This document shows positions 37,467-45,559 of a stretch of 52,030 bases of DNA, piece after piece. The stretch is from IMG/VR virus record IMGVR_UViG_3300043446_002027, positions 1 to 52,030 of that record. One strand, given 5' to 3'. The notes under the pieces are model-generated. The model worked only from the letters and a program-made list of their open reading frames with translations, did not search any database and was not told the DNA's origin. This DNA comes from a virus. The number at the start of each line of letters is the position of its first letter. Within the stretch, counting starts at the first letter, position 1. The position numbers and the translations under genes are program-made.

Positions 37467-38288
37467 TTAGATTGCGACCCATGAGCCGTCAACCCTGATA
37501 TACAGAGTACTGGTTGTGGAGTTGTAAACTAACTGTCCATTGTAACCCGAGGCTGGCAAACTGGGCATCACTTCTAATCTACTGGTATTGCTGTCAGTTA
37601 CAGCCGGGTAGTACCATAATTCCAAAGTTACCGGAGTAGCAGCCAGATAACTGTCTATGCTGGTCATAGTCACATAGATATTGCTGTTCGGTGGATCTTC
37701 TAAATTAGCAAATATGCTGTATTGTCGACTTTGGAAACTGCTGCCGTCATTTAATATAACTGTGCCGTCGTCGGTTAGGTGATCAGGAGTACCTATAAAT
37801 GTATAGGGATTAGGTTCATTGCGAGCCGGAGTCCCAAAAACTTCTATTTTCACAGGTCTACTCACAGTCAATCCATAGACTACACTACTAACACCCAATT
37901 CCATTACAAATTGTACAGTACCATACCCTAAAAGTGTGGTTATGGTACGTGAATATTTCCTACGACGGATAGCGTTTTCTGGAGGGCCAGGAGCCCAATA
38001 TGTAGGGCTTAGTTCTCCACCATAAGCAGTTAATATATGTCCTACACCAGGAATAGTAGTAGGCAACGTATAATTATTACCTACAGTGACTACATTACCA
38101 ACAAAAAGATTACTGGTAATATTTGCACTGCCAACTACATCTAGAGCTACATTTGGCGTACTTGTACCAACACCAATGCGTTGACGAGTTACGTCAAAAT
38201 AAATTAAATTACCTTCAATAGATAAATCGATCCCCTGGCGTTCCAGGTTACGAACTAGCATTGGGCCTGTTATACGTCCGATGGCCAT
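37467..38288 (-). CDS. Virion structural protein (273 aa)
   Basis: Begins MAIGRITGPMLVRNLERQG, then IYFDVTRQRIGVGTSTP. The second segment is a common motif at the start of phage fibre-like proteins, ahead of a VALDVVGSANITSNLFVGN module like those in the fibres here. The C-terminus ends with a GQLVYNSTTSTLYIRVDGSW segment, the typical end of many tail-fibre connector domains. AGGAT lies upstream of the ATG. It starts 4 bp after the 387-aa gene upstream (38293-39456). Likely a tail or baseplate-associated structural protein; the specific role is unknown. Confidence 0.75.
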   Translation of the reverse strand: MAIGRITGPMLVRNLERQGIDLSIEGNLIYFDVTRQRIGVGTSTPNVALDVVGSANITSNLFVGNVVTVGNNYTLPTTIPGVGHILTAYGGELSPTYWAPGPPENAIRRRKYSRTITTLLGYGTVQFVMELGVSSVVYGLTVSRPVKIEVFGTPARNEPNPYTFIGTPDHLTDDGTVILNDGSSFQSRQYSIFANLEDPPNSNIYVTMTSIDSYLAATPVTLELWYYPAVTDSNTSRLEVMPSLPASGYNGQLVYNSTTSTLYIRVDGSWVAI

Positions 38289-38292
38289 GTGA

Positions 38293-39456
38293 TTATCCTG
38301 TTATAGTAATTACACCAGATTTATAAAAATGATCGCCTGGCGGGAACGCTGCATTAGCGTGAAAATCAATGGTAAATGAATCACCTTCACTGGCAATGGC
38401 ATCTGTAGCAATACCAACATTAAATGTAAAGTTACTCAATGATCCTATTACTGTGCTGATTGTGCCATTGTAAGGACCTGTAAAGTCTGCAGGACTAGCT
38501 CCAATATTAGCTTCAACCTTCCAATAAATTGTTCTTGACACTGTGTCAGTTATACTACAGGTTACTACAACATTGGCGCCTTCTGTCACTGGGTTAGGCA
38601 AAGCTGTAAAAGCTGTTATGATTGGATCCGGGGGTGGCAAAGGATCATATATGGTCACTGCTACTTCAACACTGGTAGTGACCACTGTGCCCGAGGTACT
38701 GTTTTCCATAACATCTACATAAAAGCGTTCGCCACTGTCTTCAACTGCATCACTGGCCACTGAAACTATAAACGACCCTGTGTTGCTGTTAATAGTAAAA
38801 CTACCAGTCTTGAGATTGCCTGCATTATTTTCACCGCCGGTAATGTCTACGTAACTAGCCGGCGGTGTTCCTGGCATGACTCTATAATATAACACAGTAC
38901 CGTTAGGTATGTTCAGCGTATTAACAGTAAACAATACAGGACTACCTTCTACCACAGTGCTGACATTACCAAATACAGCATACAATGGACCGCTAGGAGG
39001 TGTGTAAATACTGTAGTCTTCTGGAATTAATTCCATCGGCTCCCCGGGCATGGTGCCATGCAAAATCACAATAGGATGCCCATCCGGTGGTGGGCTAGTA
39101 AAGGTAATTTCGTACCCATCGATGTTATAAGCTACACCGGGATTCTGAAATACATTGCCAATAAAAACTAATATATAAATTTCGTTACCAGCAGGGTAGC
39201 TATAGCGCATGGGACCAAAATTAGTCTGTGTACCATTACCGTAAAATGTATCTTTATGCGGATACTCAATGTCACCGCTGCCTGCAGCCAGTGGCCGCCA
39301 TTTACCTTTATAATAGGCTTCGATACGTTTACGAGTATTATTAAATCTCATGAGTCCTTCAACAGGATCATTAGGTCCTATACTCGTGTATCCAACTGGC
39401 ATGCGTATGCTGTAGCTGGCTGACCTTAGTTCTCTATTTTTGGCGTAACGCCCCAT
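38293..39456 (-). CDS. Structural protein with two Calx-beta-like domains (387 aa)
   Basis: The N-terminal ~50 residues contain PNDPVEGLMRFNNTRKRIEAYYKGKW, the segment found at the start of many phage tail-fibre connector proteins (quoted in part: GLMRFNNTRKRIEAYYKG). A domain with FYGNGTQTNFGP and VFIGNVFQNPG matches the repeated ~65-residue module of the 2203-aa collagen-like protein. Two Calx-beta-type repeats follow (NVSTVVEGSPVLFTVNT and LPNPVTEGANVVVTCSI), both with DAVEDSGERF/DAIASEGDSF acidic turns that could bind calcium. A weak Shine-Dalgarno (GGAATC) precedes the ATG. The gene is part of a tightly packed run with 1-10 bp gaps. Probably an adhesive tail appendage protein. Confidence 0.76.
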   Translation of the reverse strand: MGRYAKNRELRSASYSIRMPVGYTSIGPNDPVEGLMRFNNTRKRIEAYYKGKWRPLAAGSGDIEYPHKDTFYGNGTQTNFGPMRYSYPAGNEIYILVFIGNVFQNPGVAYNIDGYEITFTSPPPDGHPIVILHGTMPGEPMELIPEDYSIYTPPSGPLYAVFGNVSTVVEGSPVLFTVNTLNIPNGTVLYYRVMPGTPPASYVDITGGENNAGNLKTGSFTINSNTGSFIVSVASDAVEDSGERFYVDVMENSTSGTVVTTSVEVAVTIYDPLPPPDPIITAFTALPNPVTEGANVVVTCSITDTVSRTIYWKVEANIGASPADFTGPYNGTISTVIGSLSNFTFNVGIATDAIASEGDSFTIDFHANAAFPPGDHFYKSGVITITG

Positions 39457-39457
39457 A

Positions 39458-39787
39458 TTAGATTCCGATACTACTTACTGTAGCTACTACTCGAACATTG
39501 GCTAATGACACATTAGCTGGTAAAGTTAAATTGGCTTGCAAACTGTCTCCGTTTTCCAACATTAACTTTTCTGTATCAACTACATAAGTGTCATGAACTG
39601 TAAGTGGGGCTTCGTAATAGATAGCATTATTAACTGATGCTGAATTTCCACTGGGGACAGCATATAGTGTGAAATGCACAGCAAGATTTCCGCTATTACA
39701 AAGATACATAGCAGTAACCACACTGCTACCTACGCTGGTGTAAATAGGAGTAGGTACGTTGCTAAGTAATGTGCTAGTTAATGCCAT
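39458..39787 (-). CDS. Small structural protein (109 aa)
   Basis: Begins MALTSTLLSNVPTPIYTSVG and ends VRVVATVSSIGI. It is all-beta, with LMLENGDSLQANLTLPANV near the end, and resembles the 118-aa protein at 25631-25987 in size and in the glycine-aspartate turn (GDSLQ / GDALR). AGGAT lies upstream of the ATG. It ends 1 bp before the next gene starts. Small proteins of this kind occur among virion genes of T4-like phages with no known function. A structural role is inferred from context. Confidence 0.75.
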   Translation of the reverse strand: MALTSTLLSNVPTPIYTSVGSSVVTAMYLCNSGNLAVHFTLYAVPSGNSASVNNAIYYEAPLTVHDTYVVDTEKLMLENGDSLQANLTLPANVSLANVRVVATVSSIGI

Positions 39788-39796
39788 AATGTTATC

Positions 39797-40447
39797 CTAT
39801 AGTACCAAGGCAAATACCAATGCTTTGCGTTTGGTTATTAATTCTTTATTGTCTGACCTTGAATTTGTTACATACAAGCCGGCTTCACCAGCTTCGGGCT
39901 CACGAGCAGTTAATACCGTGGCATTTGCCTTTACAGTAACATTTTCGGTGATATGACTTATTTGTATACCGGTATTTCCTACTGTGCCATTCCATCCCGG
40001 CCTAAGAACAATATTGTGTGGACTTAATGATCTAATTTCCCAATTTGTATTACTGTAGACATCACCAGTGGTATAAAGATGCCCGCCTAGGTGAGGATCA
40101 GCATCATCCTCAACTCTCACCATAATATTAGACCAGGTGTAACAGTCGTTTTTAACTTGCCAGCGGTCAATGGCTTCCTTCCATTGAATACCCACTGTGC
40201 ATTCGTCACCGCGTCTAACCTCTAAGCCTGCATCAAGTACAGGAACACCTGTGGTAAGATTAGCCTGGAGTGTTACAATATTATCACTGATTAAGGTATC
40301 AATACTTTTAATATTACTAAAAGTGCCAATGACATAGAGATTACCATTGAGGTAGATGTCACCATTACCATTATTGGCCGTGATGGAAATTCCACCACCA
40401 TAGGTATCTAAACTATAACTACCGGTAATTCTATCTGCTGAACTCAT
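39797..40447 (-). CDS. Virion structural protein (216 aa)
   Basis: Begins MSSADRITGSYSLDTYGGG, then GDIYLNGNLYVIGTFSNIKS and LDAGLEVRRGDECTVGIQW, the latter followed by W-Q-V segments. The pattern (a 'GNLYVIGTxTNI' strand followed by 'GLEVxRG') is known from structural proteins of aquatic T4-like phages. The C-terminus is basic and hydrophobic (KRKALVFALVL). No good Shine-Dalgarno is seen. A late-promoter-like box lies 16 bp from the ATG, so the leader would be short. Probably a tail-associated protein; the function is not established. Confidence 0.75.
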   Translation of the reverse strand: MSSADRITGSYSLDTYGGGISITANNGNGDIYLNGNLYVIGTFSNIKSIDTLISDNIVTLQANLTTGVPVLDAGLEVRRGDECTVGIQWKEAIDRWQVKNDCYTWSNIMVRVEDDADPHLGGHLYTTGDVYSNTNWEIRSLSPHNIVLRPGWNGTVGNTGIQISHITENVTVKANATVLTAREPEAGEAGLYVTNSRSDNKELITKRKALVFALVL

Positions 40448-40463
40448 ATTATGGGATTTTAGA

Positions 40464-40471
40464 TATTTATG
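40464..40471 (-). promoter_or_regulatory. Late-promoter-like box (CATAAATA)
   Basis: Minus-strand CATAAATA, 7 of 8 to TATAAATA. It ends 16 bp before the ATG at 40447, just downstream of a strong terminator, so a new transcription unit probably starts here. Confidence 0.6.
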
Positions 40472-40484
40472 CTAAAACTATGTA

Positions 40485-40514
40485 GAAAAAAATAGCACCC
40501 GAAGGTGCTATTTT
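40485..40514 (-). terminator. Rho-independent terminator with UUCG tetraloop
   Basis: On the minus strand an 11-bp perfect stem (AAAATAGCACC / GGTGCTATTTT) closes a TTCG loop flanked by C and G, the unusually stable C(UUCG)G tetraloop. It is followed by a run of T. It lies 17 bp after the stop of the 139-aa gene and should end that transcript before the next late promoter. Confidence 0.9.
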
Positions 40515-40530
40515 CTTAAGAGCTAAAATA

Positions 40531-40950
40531 TTAAGCCACATTACCAGTAATATCGATGTTACCCGAGAATACACTGGTATTACCAGACTCTTCAACTTGA
40601 ACAAAACTATCACTGGTGCTGGTACTAAAGTTCCAAGGTCCTGTAAACAACACTGCACCAGCTGTGTCTACAGACGTAAGTTTACGACCACTGATTTTGG
40701 TAACAAAACCTAGTGTACCATCATCGGCCTTGGTCTTGATAGTCATGTCTCCGGCTGCTAGACTGCCATCGGCCTTGTTGGTTAGGCGACAAACAGCTTC
40801 TGTACCAGCTGCATCTACGCAACGAAATTTTTTAGATCCTAGCTGCTTGACTATAGCGCCATCAACTGATGCTGTGCCATTATGAAAACGAACACGGATG
40901 TTATTGTTGTTATCAAATCCAAAATATCGACTATTAATTGGGCGTCCCAT
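40531..40950 (-). CDS. Conserved phage structural protein (139 aa)
   Basis: Begins MGRPINSRYFGFDNNN, then VRFHNGTASVDGAIVKQLGS and FRCVDAAGTEAVCRLTNK, ending SVFSGNIDITGNVA. I recall close relatives (MARPIxKRFFG... VKQLGSKRFRC) in T4-like aquatic phages, listed as structural or hypothetical. AAGGAG lies upstream of the ATG. The gene is a unit of its own, ended by the UUCG terminator. Its location between capsid and tail genes gives no firm clue to placement in the virion. Confidence 0.78.
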   Translation of the reverse strand: MGRPINSRYFGFDNNNNIRVRFHNGTASVDGAIVKQLGSKKFRCVDAAGTEAVCRLTNKADGSLAAGDMTIKTKADDGTLGFVTKISGRKLTSVDTAGAVLFTGPWNFSTSTSDSFVQVEESGNTSVFSGNIDITGNVA

Positions 40951-41066
40951 TTGTTTTCTCCTTAATAAGGCGTTCTAGGCCTACGGGGTGGGTATCCCCA
41001 TAAACTTTTATAAGCGAACATAGTATTTACCATTTTTATTGACTTTTAGACAGGAATCTTGTACAG

Positions 41067-41074
41067 TATAAATA
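41067..41074 (+). promoter_or_regulatory. Late promoter (exact TATAAATA)
   Basis: An exact match to the T4 late promoter, on the plus strand and 28 bp before the lipoprotein start. A TTGACT hexamer at 41039-41044 might form part of a sigma70-type promoter with TACAGT at 41062-41067, so early host-type initiation cannot be excluded. Confidence 0.75.
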
Positions 41075-41102
41075 TGTGTACCGATCCGGCAAGAGGTCAT
41101 CT

Positions 41103-41363
41103 ATGAGATTAATTTTAATTACATCCCTAACAGCTATTGCACTCACTGGTTGCGTTACTACCAAAGAGCAACTCTACTACGAGACTGCTAAAAGTATCAG
41201 CAAAGACAACACCATGAGTCAAACGGCCTGTTGGGCGGCCATCAGCGATATTGCCAAAGGCGGCAGCGAAGGCGCCAAAGTTGGCGCTATTAGTCTTGCT
41301 GAAAAATGCAAAAACGAAACAGTTCGTATTGAACCCCCAAAACGTAACTGGATAGGCCTTTAA
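41103..41363 (+). CDS. Small phage lipoprotein (86 aa)
   Basis: ATG at 41103 with AAGAGG 6 nt upstream. A GTG at 41076 in the same frame would sit almost at the predicted transcription start and add residues that break the signal sequence. Residues 1-17 form a typical lipoprotein signal (MRLILITSLTAIALTGC) with the lipobox Cys17. The mature part is ~70 residues, with Cys43 and Cys69 and a positively charged, proline-containing end (IEPPKRNW). It is expected to be anchored in the host cell envelope. It is the only plus-strand gene in the 40 kb to its left. Candidate roles are superinfection exclusion or lysis (the outer-membrane spanin is also a small lipoprotein, but no inner-membrane partner is seen). 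No family was recognised. Confidence 0.82.
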   Translation: MRLILITSLTAIALTGCVTTKEQLYYETAKSISKDNTMSQTACWAAISDIAKGGSEGAKVGAISLAEKCKNETVRIEPPKRNWIGL

Positions 41364-41380
41364 GATTAGCACACAAACAA

Positions 41381-41408
41381 CAAAAAACCGCCTTTCGGCG
41401 GTTTTTTG
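41381..41408. terminator. Bidirectional rho-independent terminator
   Basis: CAAAAAACCGCC at 41381-41392 and GGCGGTTTTTTG at 41397-41408 form a perfect 12-bp stem around TTTC. The GC core is flanked by A and T tracts on both sides, so it can end the plus-strand lipoprotein transcript and the minus-strand gp23 transcript. Confidence 0.92.
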
Positions 41409-41440
41409 TCCTTCCCATCCCTTGAGAAGATTTTTCCGAT

Positions 41441-42625
41441 TTACTGGAATGAAAGACCACTTACACCAATTGACTCGAGGTAGTCAGCAGCGTTACCGAA
41501 TGAGCTGGCTGTGTTAGTCAACTCAACATATCCGTAACGTGTCATAAAGCCAACTACTGGCTCAAATGTAGCAGGATCAAGCACAACACCACTGCTCATC
41601 AATGGAACATATGGGCAATAAAACGCAGCAGCATCAGCTTCGCTAGTGCCTTTGTAACCGATCAATACAGAGGTTCCTGTTGTTGCATAGCTATCAACAT
41701 AGATCTTCATAGCGCCATTTAGTGTACCAACAAACTTGGTGTTGGTTGGAGCTTCGAATGTACCTTCTGTGGTACGTGCAAACGCACTTGTAGTTGCGCT
41801 CTGTAGCACTGTGAGTGCTTCTGGGCTAACAACTGCCCAGTTGGCTGCGCCACGACGTGTACGCTGAGCGATCAAGTTTGCAGCACGATTGATAACAACC
41901 GCTAGAGCAGCATGCTCATCACCAACGAATGTGGCTGTGCCGCTGACTGTAGCTTGGTTATAGTTCAATGTGTTAGGAGCTAGTGAACGTAGGCTACCTA
42001 GGATTTCCTGGTCGATTTCAACTGTGATTTCCTGTGCAAGAGCAGCCATGATTTCTGCTTCAACGTCAATTCCGTGCATGGCTTGTGCGTCTTGAGCAGC
42101 TTCAAATGTCCAACGTGCACTCAATTTACGTGTCTTAGCTTCTACAACTTGCTTCATGATCTGCACATTGATCTTACGACCTGGTAAACCTTCAAGTGCA
42201 CTGGTGCTATCTGCTTTACCTGTGGTTAGGCTACCAGAATAGGCAGTAGCAATCTTGAATGGGCTAAGTGCTTCGTCACCGGCTGTTACATCTGTATCAA
42301 ATGGTGCACCTGCTGTAGCGTTGGCACTGTCGGCATAACGCACACGTAGTGTGTGGATCTGAGCAACTGGACCAGTCATGGGTTGTACACCAACAATCTC
42401 GTTAGCGATAACTGTAGGCATTACACGACGAATCACTGGCAGAATTACACGGTTCAATGTGCTGATGTTGCCGCTAGCGGTAGCACCTGCACTGGCACTT
42501 TCTGTCAAACTCTTACGAGTATTTTCAAGGATAATACCCATTGTGGTACGGCGATTTCCTTGCAAGCCTTCGAGCAGGGCTTCTTTAGTTTCGCCCCAAC
42601 GGCTTTCTAATAGTTCTTGTGTCAT
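41441..42625 (-). CDS. gp23: Major capsid protein, T4 gp23 family (394 aa)
   Basis: This is the main shell protein of the head. gp23-type landmarks are VMPTVIANEIVGVQPMTGP (residues ~70-90), RRGAANWAVVSPEALTVLQS (residues ~255-275) and AFYCPYVPLMSSG then VGFMTRYGYV near the end. All are conserved in T4-like capsid proteins. At 394 residues it is shorter than T4 gp23 (521), as in more distant T4 relatives, which may lack insertions in the outer domain. In this family the N-terminal ~65 residues are removed by the gp21 protease during maturation. AAGGAAAG precedes the ATG. It ends just before the bidirectional terminator and lies at the end of the head cassette. Confidence 0.95.
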   Translation of the reverse strand: MTQELLESRWGETKEALLEGLQGNRRTTMGIILENTRKSLTESASAGATASGNISTLNRVILPVIRRVMPTVIANEIVGVQPMTGPVAQIHTLRVRYADSANATAGAPFDTDVTAGDEALSPFKIATAYSGSLTTGKADSTSALEGLPGRKINVQIMKQVVEAKTRKLSARWTFEAAQDAQAMHGIDVEAEIMAALAQEITVEIDQEILGSLRSLAPNTLNYNQATVSGTATFVGDEHAALAVVINRAANLIAQRTRRGAANWAVVSPEALTVLQSATTSAFARTTEGTFEAPTNTKFVGTLNGAMKIYVDSYATTGTSVLIGYKGTSEADAAAFYCPYVPLMSSGVVLDPATFEPVVGFMTRYGYVELTNTASSFGNAADYLESIGVSGLSFQ

Positions 42626-42652
42626 TATTTTCTTTCCTTTAAGGTTAAACTA

Positions 42653-43756
42653 TTATTTCAACCCTGCCAAACGCTTGAGCTCAACAACGTTGTTCTCAGT
42701 AGCAGTTTCTTGGGCTGCTGCTGGTTTAGCAGTTTTATCTCCTGTGACTTCTGAACGACTTTCGGCTATGATAGACTTTTCTTCTTTTCTAGCACCAGTG
42801 TTCAATACCGCAGGAAGATACTTCTCAAATGCAGTCTTCAATTTTGGAGTCTGCACACTTTCTAGAAGTTCGCGCATGACCGCTTGCTTCTCCTTTACTA
42901 GAGTACCGAGTAGCTCGTCTATGACAGCACGACGTCCTTGGCCCTCTTTGATCACGCGGATCTCGCGTTCTTTTGATTCAACAATGCGCTCAGCTTCGAC
43001 CTTGGCCTGTGCGGCTTCAGCCAACTGCTGCTCTTGTTGTTCGATTACTTGCTTGAGCTTGGCTAGTTCACGATTCTCATTGAGATGAGTTAGTGAAAAC
43101 TCGCTGGCAAAAGCTTCATAGATACGACGACCAAACATGTTCTCACGAGCTTGTTGGATGTCTTCACGTAGTTGTGTTAGTTCGGCACCTAACTTCATGC
43201 TTACTGATTCTTTAACTAGGCGTGCGCTTTGTTCAATAAAGCGTTTTTGTAGTTGGTCTAACTTGGTGCGAGCTTCTGCTACCAGGCGAACCTTGGTTTC
43301 TACAACTGCTTTCTTGTCTTGGCTAAATTCACGAATTTCTTCTGCCAGCGCACGGACAATGAATTTCTCTAGTCGCTGATAGTTTTCTTTCTGAACTTGA
43401 CGGTCGCTGCGTAGTTCCTTGACTTCTTCGGCTAGTTTACCAACCATAAAGTCATTAAAACGACCTGCACTTTCGATCATGTGATTTTTCATACGCACAC
43501 GATCTTCAACCATAGCTTGCTTCTCACCTACAAATTCTTCAATTTCTTTAGCGAGACTTTCAGTAACCATTGTGTCTAGTGCTTCTACCATCACCTGCTT
43601 GTCGTGTTCATAACGGCTGGCCATTTCTTCACGTAGCTCAGCACGGATCTGTTCACGAGCTTCTGTTAACTTGGCCTCCCAGGCTTCGTTAATGGCTGCT
43701 CGTGTATCCTCGTTGATGATACCGCTATCTAGCAATGGTTTTAAAGCGTCAAACAT
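42653..43756 (-). CDS. gp22: Prohead scaffolding core protein, T4 gp22 family (367 aa)
   Basis: The protein is almost wholly helical and highly charged, with long coiled coils (for example VEALDTMVTESLAKEIEEF and LAKLKQVIEQQEQQLAEA). It begins MFDALKPLLDSGIINEDTR, a typical gp22 N-terminus, and ends with a lysine-rich tail (NNVVELKRLAGLK). In T4 it assembles the internal core on which the gp23 shell forms and is degraded by gp21. A strong AAGGAG lies upstream of the ATG. Its position between gp21 and gp23 is the same as in T4. Confidence 0.92.
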   Translation of the reverse strand: MFDALKPLLDSGIINEDTRAAINEAWEAKLTEAREQIRAELREEMASRYEHDKQVMVEALDTMVTESLAKEIEEFVGEKQAMVEDRVRMKNHMIESAGRFNDFMVGKLAEEVKELRSDRQVQKENYQRLEKFIVRALAEEIREFSQDKKAVVETKVRLVAEARTKLDQLQKRFIEQSARLVKESVSMKLGAELTQLREDIQQARENMFGRRIYEAFASEFSLTHLNENRELAKLKQVIEQQEQQLAEAAQAKVEAERIVESKEREIRVIKEGQGRRAVIDELLGTLVKEKQAVMRELLESVQTPKLKTAFEKYLPAVLNTGARKEEKSIIAESRSEVTGDKTAKPAAAQETATENNVVELKRLAGLK

Positions 43757-43768
43757 TGCGGTTTCTCC

Positions 43769-44404
43769 TTAGATTTTAAGGTCCTTGATCAAGCGTACTA
43801 CTTGCTCTTTCAAATACCGTTGCACTTTTTGATTTTCTACTGCTTCACCGGCTATCTCTAGCGATCTATGACCATGACGCATGTTTAACAAACCTTCATA
43901 TATGGCCTTAGGATATGCATGCGGAGCACTTGGCTGCGCTACCACATCTACGGTGACTATTTCAAACTCACTGACGTGCCCAGTGGATTCTGATACATTG
44001 CCGCTTCCGCGGCTGCTAACACCCAACTTAACACCACTTTCTAACATGGTCTTAACCAGTTGCCCCATGGGTGTTGGTAGGATTTTTAATTTGCCATGGC
44101 CAGCAGGACCATCCATCCACATCTGTTCAATCATGTGACTGACACGATCTAGATTGATTTTTAAATCATCCGGATGATCGACTTCGCCTAACACACTGTA
44201 TCCACCCTTGATCTGTTCATTGATTGTGTTAACAGCCTTGGCTATTTCCTGTACAGGGTAAACACGCTGGTTAGCATTTTTTACCCCACCCTCAATGAAA
44301 ATACCTTTCATGTATAGATTCTTACCGGAGCCGTCACGGTTATCTTCATGCAAGACTTCCATCTTGGCATGATCAAACGTTAATTGTTCTCTTAGGTAAG
44401 CCAT
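43769..44404 (-). CDS. gp21: Prohead maturation protease, T4 gp21 family (211 aa)
   Basis: A serine protease of the herpes/T4 assemblin type (clan SH). The catalytic His77 is in GEVDHPDD, the Ser at 130/131 is in LGVSSRGSG, and Asp153 lies in VTVDVVAQPSAPHAYP, a segment conserved in gp21. It cuts gp22, the small core proteins and the gp23 N-terminus once the prohead is complete. No clear Shine-Dalgarno precedes the ATG at 44404, and the gene starts 9 bp after the acidic gene ends, so coupling is likely. The order gp20 - small - acidic - gp21 - gp22 - gp23 matches T4. Confidence 0.93.
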   Translation of the reverse strand: MAYLREQLTFDHAKMEVLHEDNRDGSGKNLYMKGIFIEGGVKNANQRVYPVQEIAKAVNTINEQIKGGYSVLGEVDHPDDLKINLDRVSHMIEQMWMDGPAGHGKLKILPTPMGQLVKTMLESGVKLGVSSRGSGNVSESTGHVSEFEIVTVDVVAQPSAPHAYPKAIYEGLLNMRHGHRSLEIAGEAVENQKVQRYLKEQVVRLIKDLKI

Positions 44405-44413
44405 ATTTGGATA

Positions 44414-45226
44414 TTACTTGGCTAGAGGACTACGAGCGTTTACGCTTTGCTCACCCGACTTGGCTGCAGCCTTGTCTGAGTAACCTTTGCTTTTGGCGCC
44501 TGGAACATTTTCATAGCTACCGGCATGTGGAAGATTGCCCTTGCCTTTAGCATACTGATTGCTAGGATGTGGAGTAGCCTTGCCGTCGGCTGCTTGCTCT
44601 GCACCACCTTTCAGTGTGCTAGCAGTAGTGCCACCCATGTCATTCTTGCCGGCTACAATACTTTTGGCATTTACCGCAGGCTTACTGCTGCTTTGTGCAC
44701 CAACGGTGTTACCTTCTTGGTTAGCAGGACTAGCAACTTTATCTACATACTCACGTACCATGGCAGGATCTACAGCTTCTTCTTTAGGCTCTTCGCCGCC
44801 CATGTCATCCATGTCAGCATGCTCTGGCTCATCCATTTCGTCGGCCATGAGCTTGTCGAATTCGGCTTTGAGTTCGTCAAGTGCTGACTCAAGATCCATA
44901 ACTCTATCTTCTAGCTCACCTTCTCCGCCCATGTCGTCCATGTCATCCATGCCTGGCTCAGCCATGTCGTCGGGCATTTCTGCATCCATCTCTATGTCGT
45001 CACCGCCCATGCCCATTTCGTCATCAGCTTCGGCCATGCCTTCTTGATCAGCATCGATCTCATCGATTAAACTGTCAACTTCGCTCATTTCGTCTTGTGG
45101 TTCTTCGTCAATGAGATTCTCATAAATCTCACGGCTTTTTTCTACAACGATTTGATGAAAAAGCTCACGAGCTTTATCTTCTTGCTCATTGATGATATAT
45201 TCAATTAACTGTTCATACTTGTTCAT
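44414..45226 (-). CDS. Acidic prohead-core-like protein in the gp68 position (270 aa)
   Basis: A strongly acidic region at residues ~40-150 is rich in Asp/Glu/Met repeats of the DDMGGDD type. A helical N-terminus (EQLIEYIINEQEDKARELF) precedes it and a basic, Ala/Gly/Lys-rich C-terminus (QSVNARSPLAK) follows. In T4 this place between gp67 and gp21 is held by gp68, a minor prohead core protein. The length and composition here differ, so homology is not shown. The charged, low-complexity character fits an internal core protein cleaved by gp21. AGGAG lies 9 nt before the ATG, with a late-promoter-like box 40 bp upstream. Confidence 0.7.
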   Translation of the reverse strand: MNKYEQLIEYIINEQEDKARELFHQIVVEKSREIYENLIDEEPQDEMSEVDSLIDEIDADQEGMAEADDEMGMGGDDIEMDAEMPDDMAEPGMDDMDDMGGEGELEDRVMDLESALDELKAEFDKLMADEMDEPEHADMDDMGGEEPKEEAVDPAMVREYVDKVASPANQEGNTVGAQSSSKPAVNAKSIVAGKNDMGGTTASTLKGGAEQAADGKATPHPSNQYAKGKGNLPHAGSYENVPGAKSKGYSDKAAAKSGEQSVNARSPLAK

Positions 45227-45265
45227 TCTGAGAACTCCTATTAAATTAAGTACAACTATATTGAG

Positions 45266-45273
45266 TATTTACA
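45266..45273 (-). promoter_or_regulatory. Late-promoter-like box (TGTAAATA) overlapping a 9-bp inverted repeat
   Basis: Minus-strand TGTAAATA, 7 of 8 to TATAAATA and 40 bp before the start at 45226. The perfect AT-rich inverted repeat CATAATATT / AATATTATG (45272-45280 and 45283-45291) borders it. Its meaning is unclear; it could be an operator-like site or chance in AT-rich DNA. Confidence 0.4.
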
Positions 45274-45322
45274 TAATATTGTAATATTATGCTTAATATG
45301 GTGGTTTTTTGAGGGATTTTAA

Positions 45323-45553
45323 TTACAAACCAGGTACTGCGCCGGCTGCTGCCGCAGGTTTATACTGTTTTGATAGGCCTTCGACCTTTTTTTGTTCTTC
45401 ATACTTACGCACATCGTTCATCATTCGAAGGCGTTTGATTTGAGCCAAAGTAAGTTTACTCTTACGCATGTCTCGCATTTTTTTAACTGAATTATCGCTT
45501 TTTTGGTCTTGATATACCGGCGTATAATCCTCAAATAAATCGTTAATAAACAT
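45323..45553 (-). CDS. Small basic protein in the gp67 position (76 aa)
   Basis: Begins MFINDLFEDYTPVYQDQK, then a Lys/Arg/Met-rich helix (KMRDMRKSKLTLAQIKRLRMM) and an Ala-rich end (PAAAAGAVPGL). T4 gp67 (prohead core, 80 aa) occupies the same slot between gp20 and the acidic core protein, but it is acidic, so this is a positional match only. An exact late promoter ends 7 bp upstream of the ATG, so the leader would be almost absent. A further in-frame ATG lies at codon 26. Likely a prohead internal protein. Confidence 0.7.
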   Translation of the reverse strand: MFINDLFEDYTPVYQDQKSDNSVKKMRDMRKSKLTLAQIKRLRMMNDVRKYEEQKKVEGLSKQYKPAAAAGAVPGL

Positions 45554-45559
45554 ACTATC

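Noticed and set aside
41076-41102. GTG start for the lipoprotein
   Set aside because: It lies 2 bp after the promoter box, has no Shine-Dalgarno and would put charged residues before the signal sequence.
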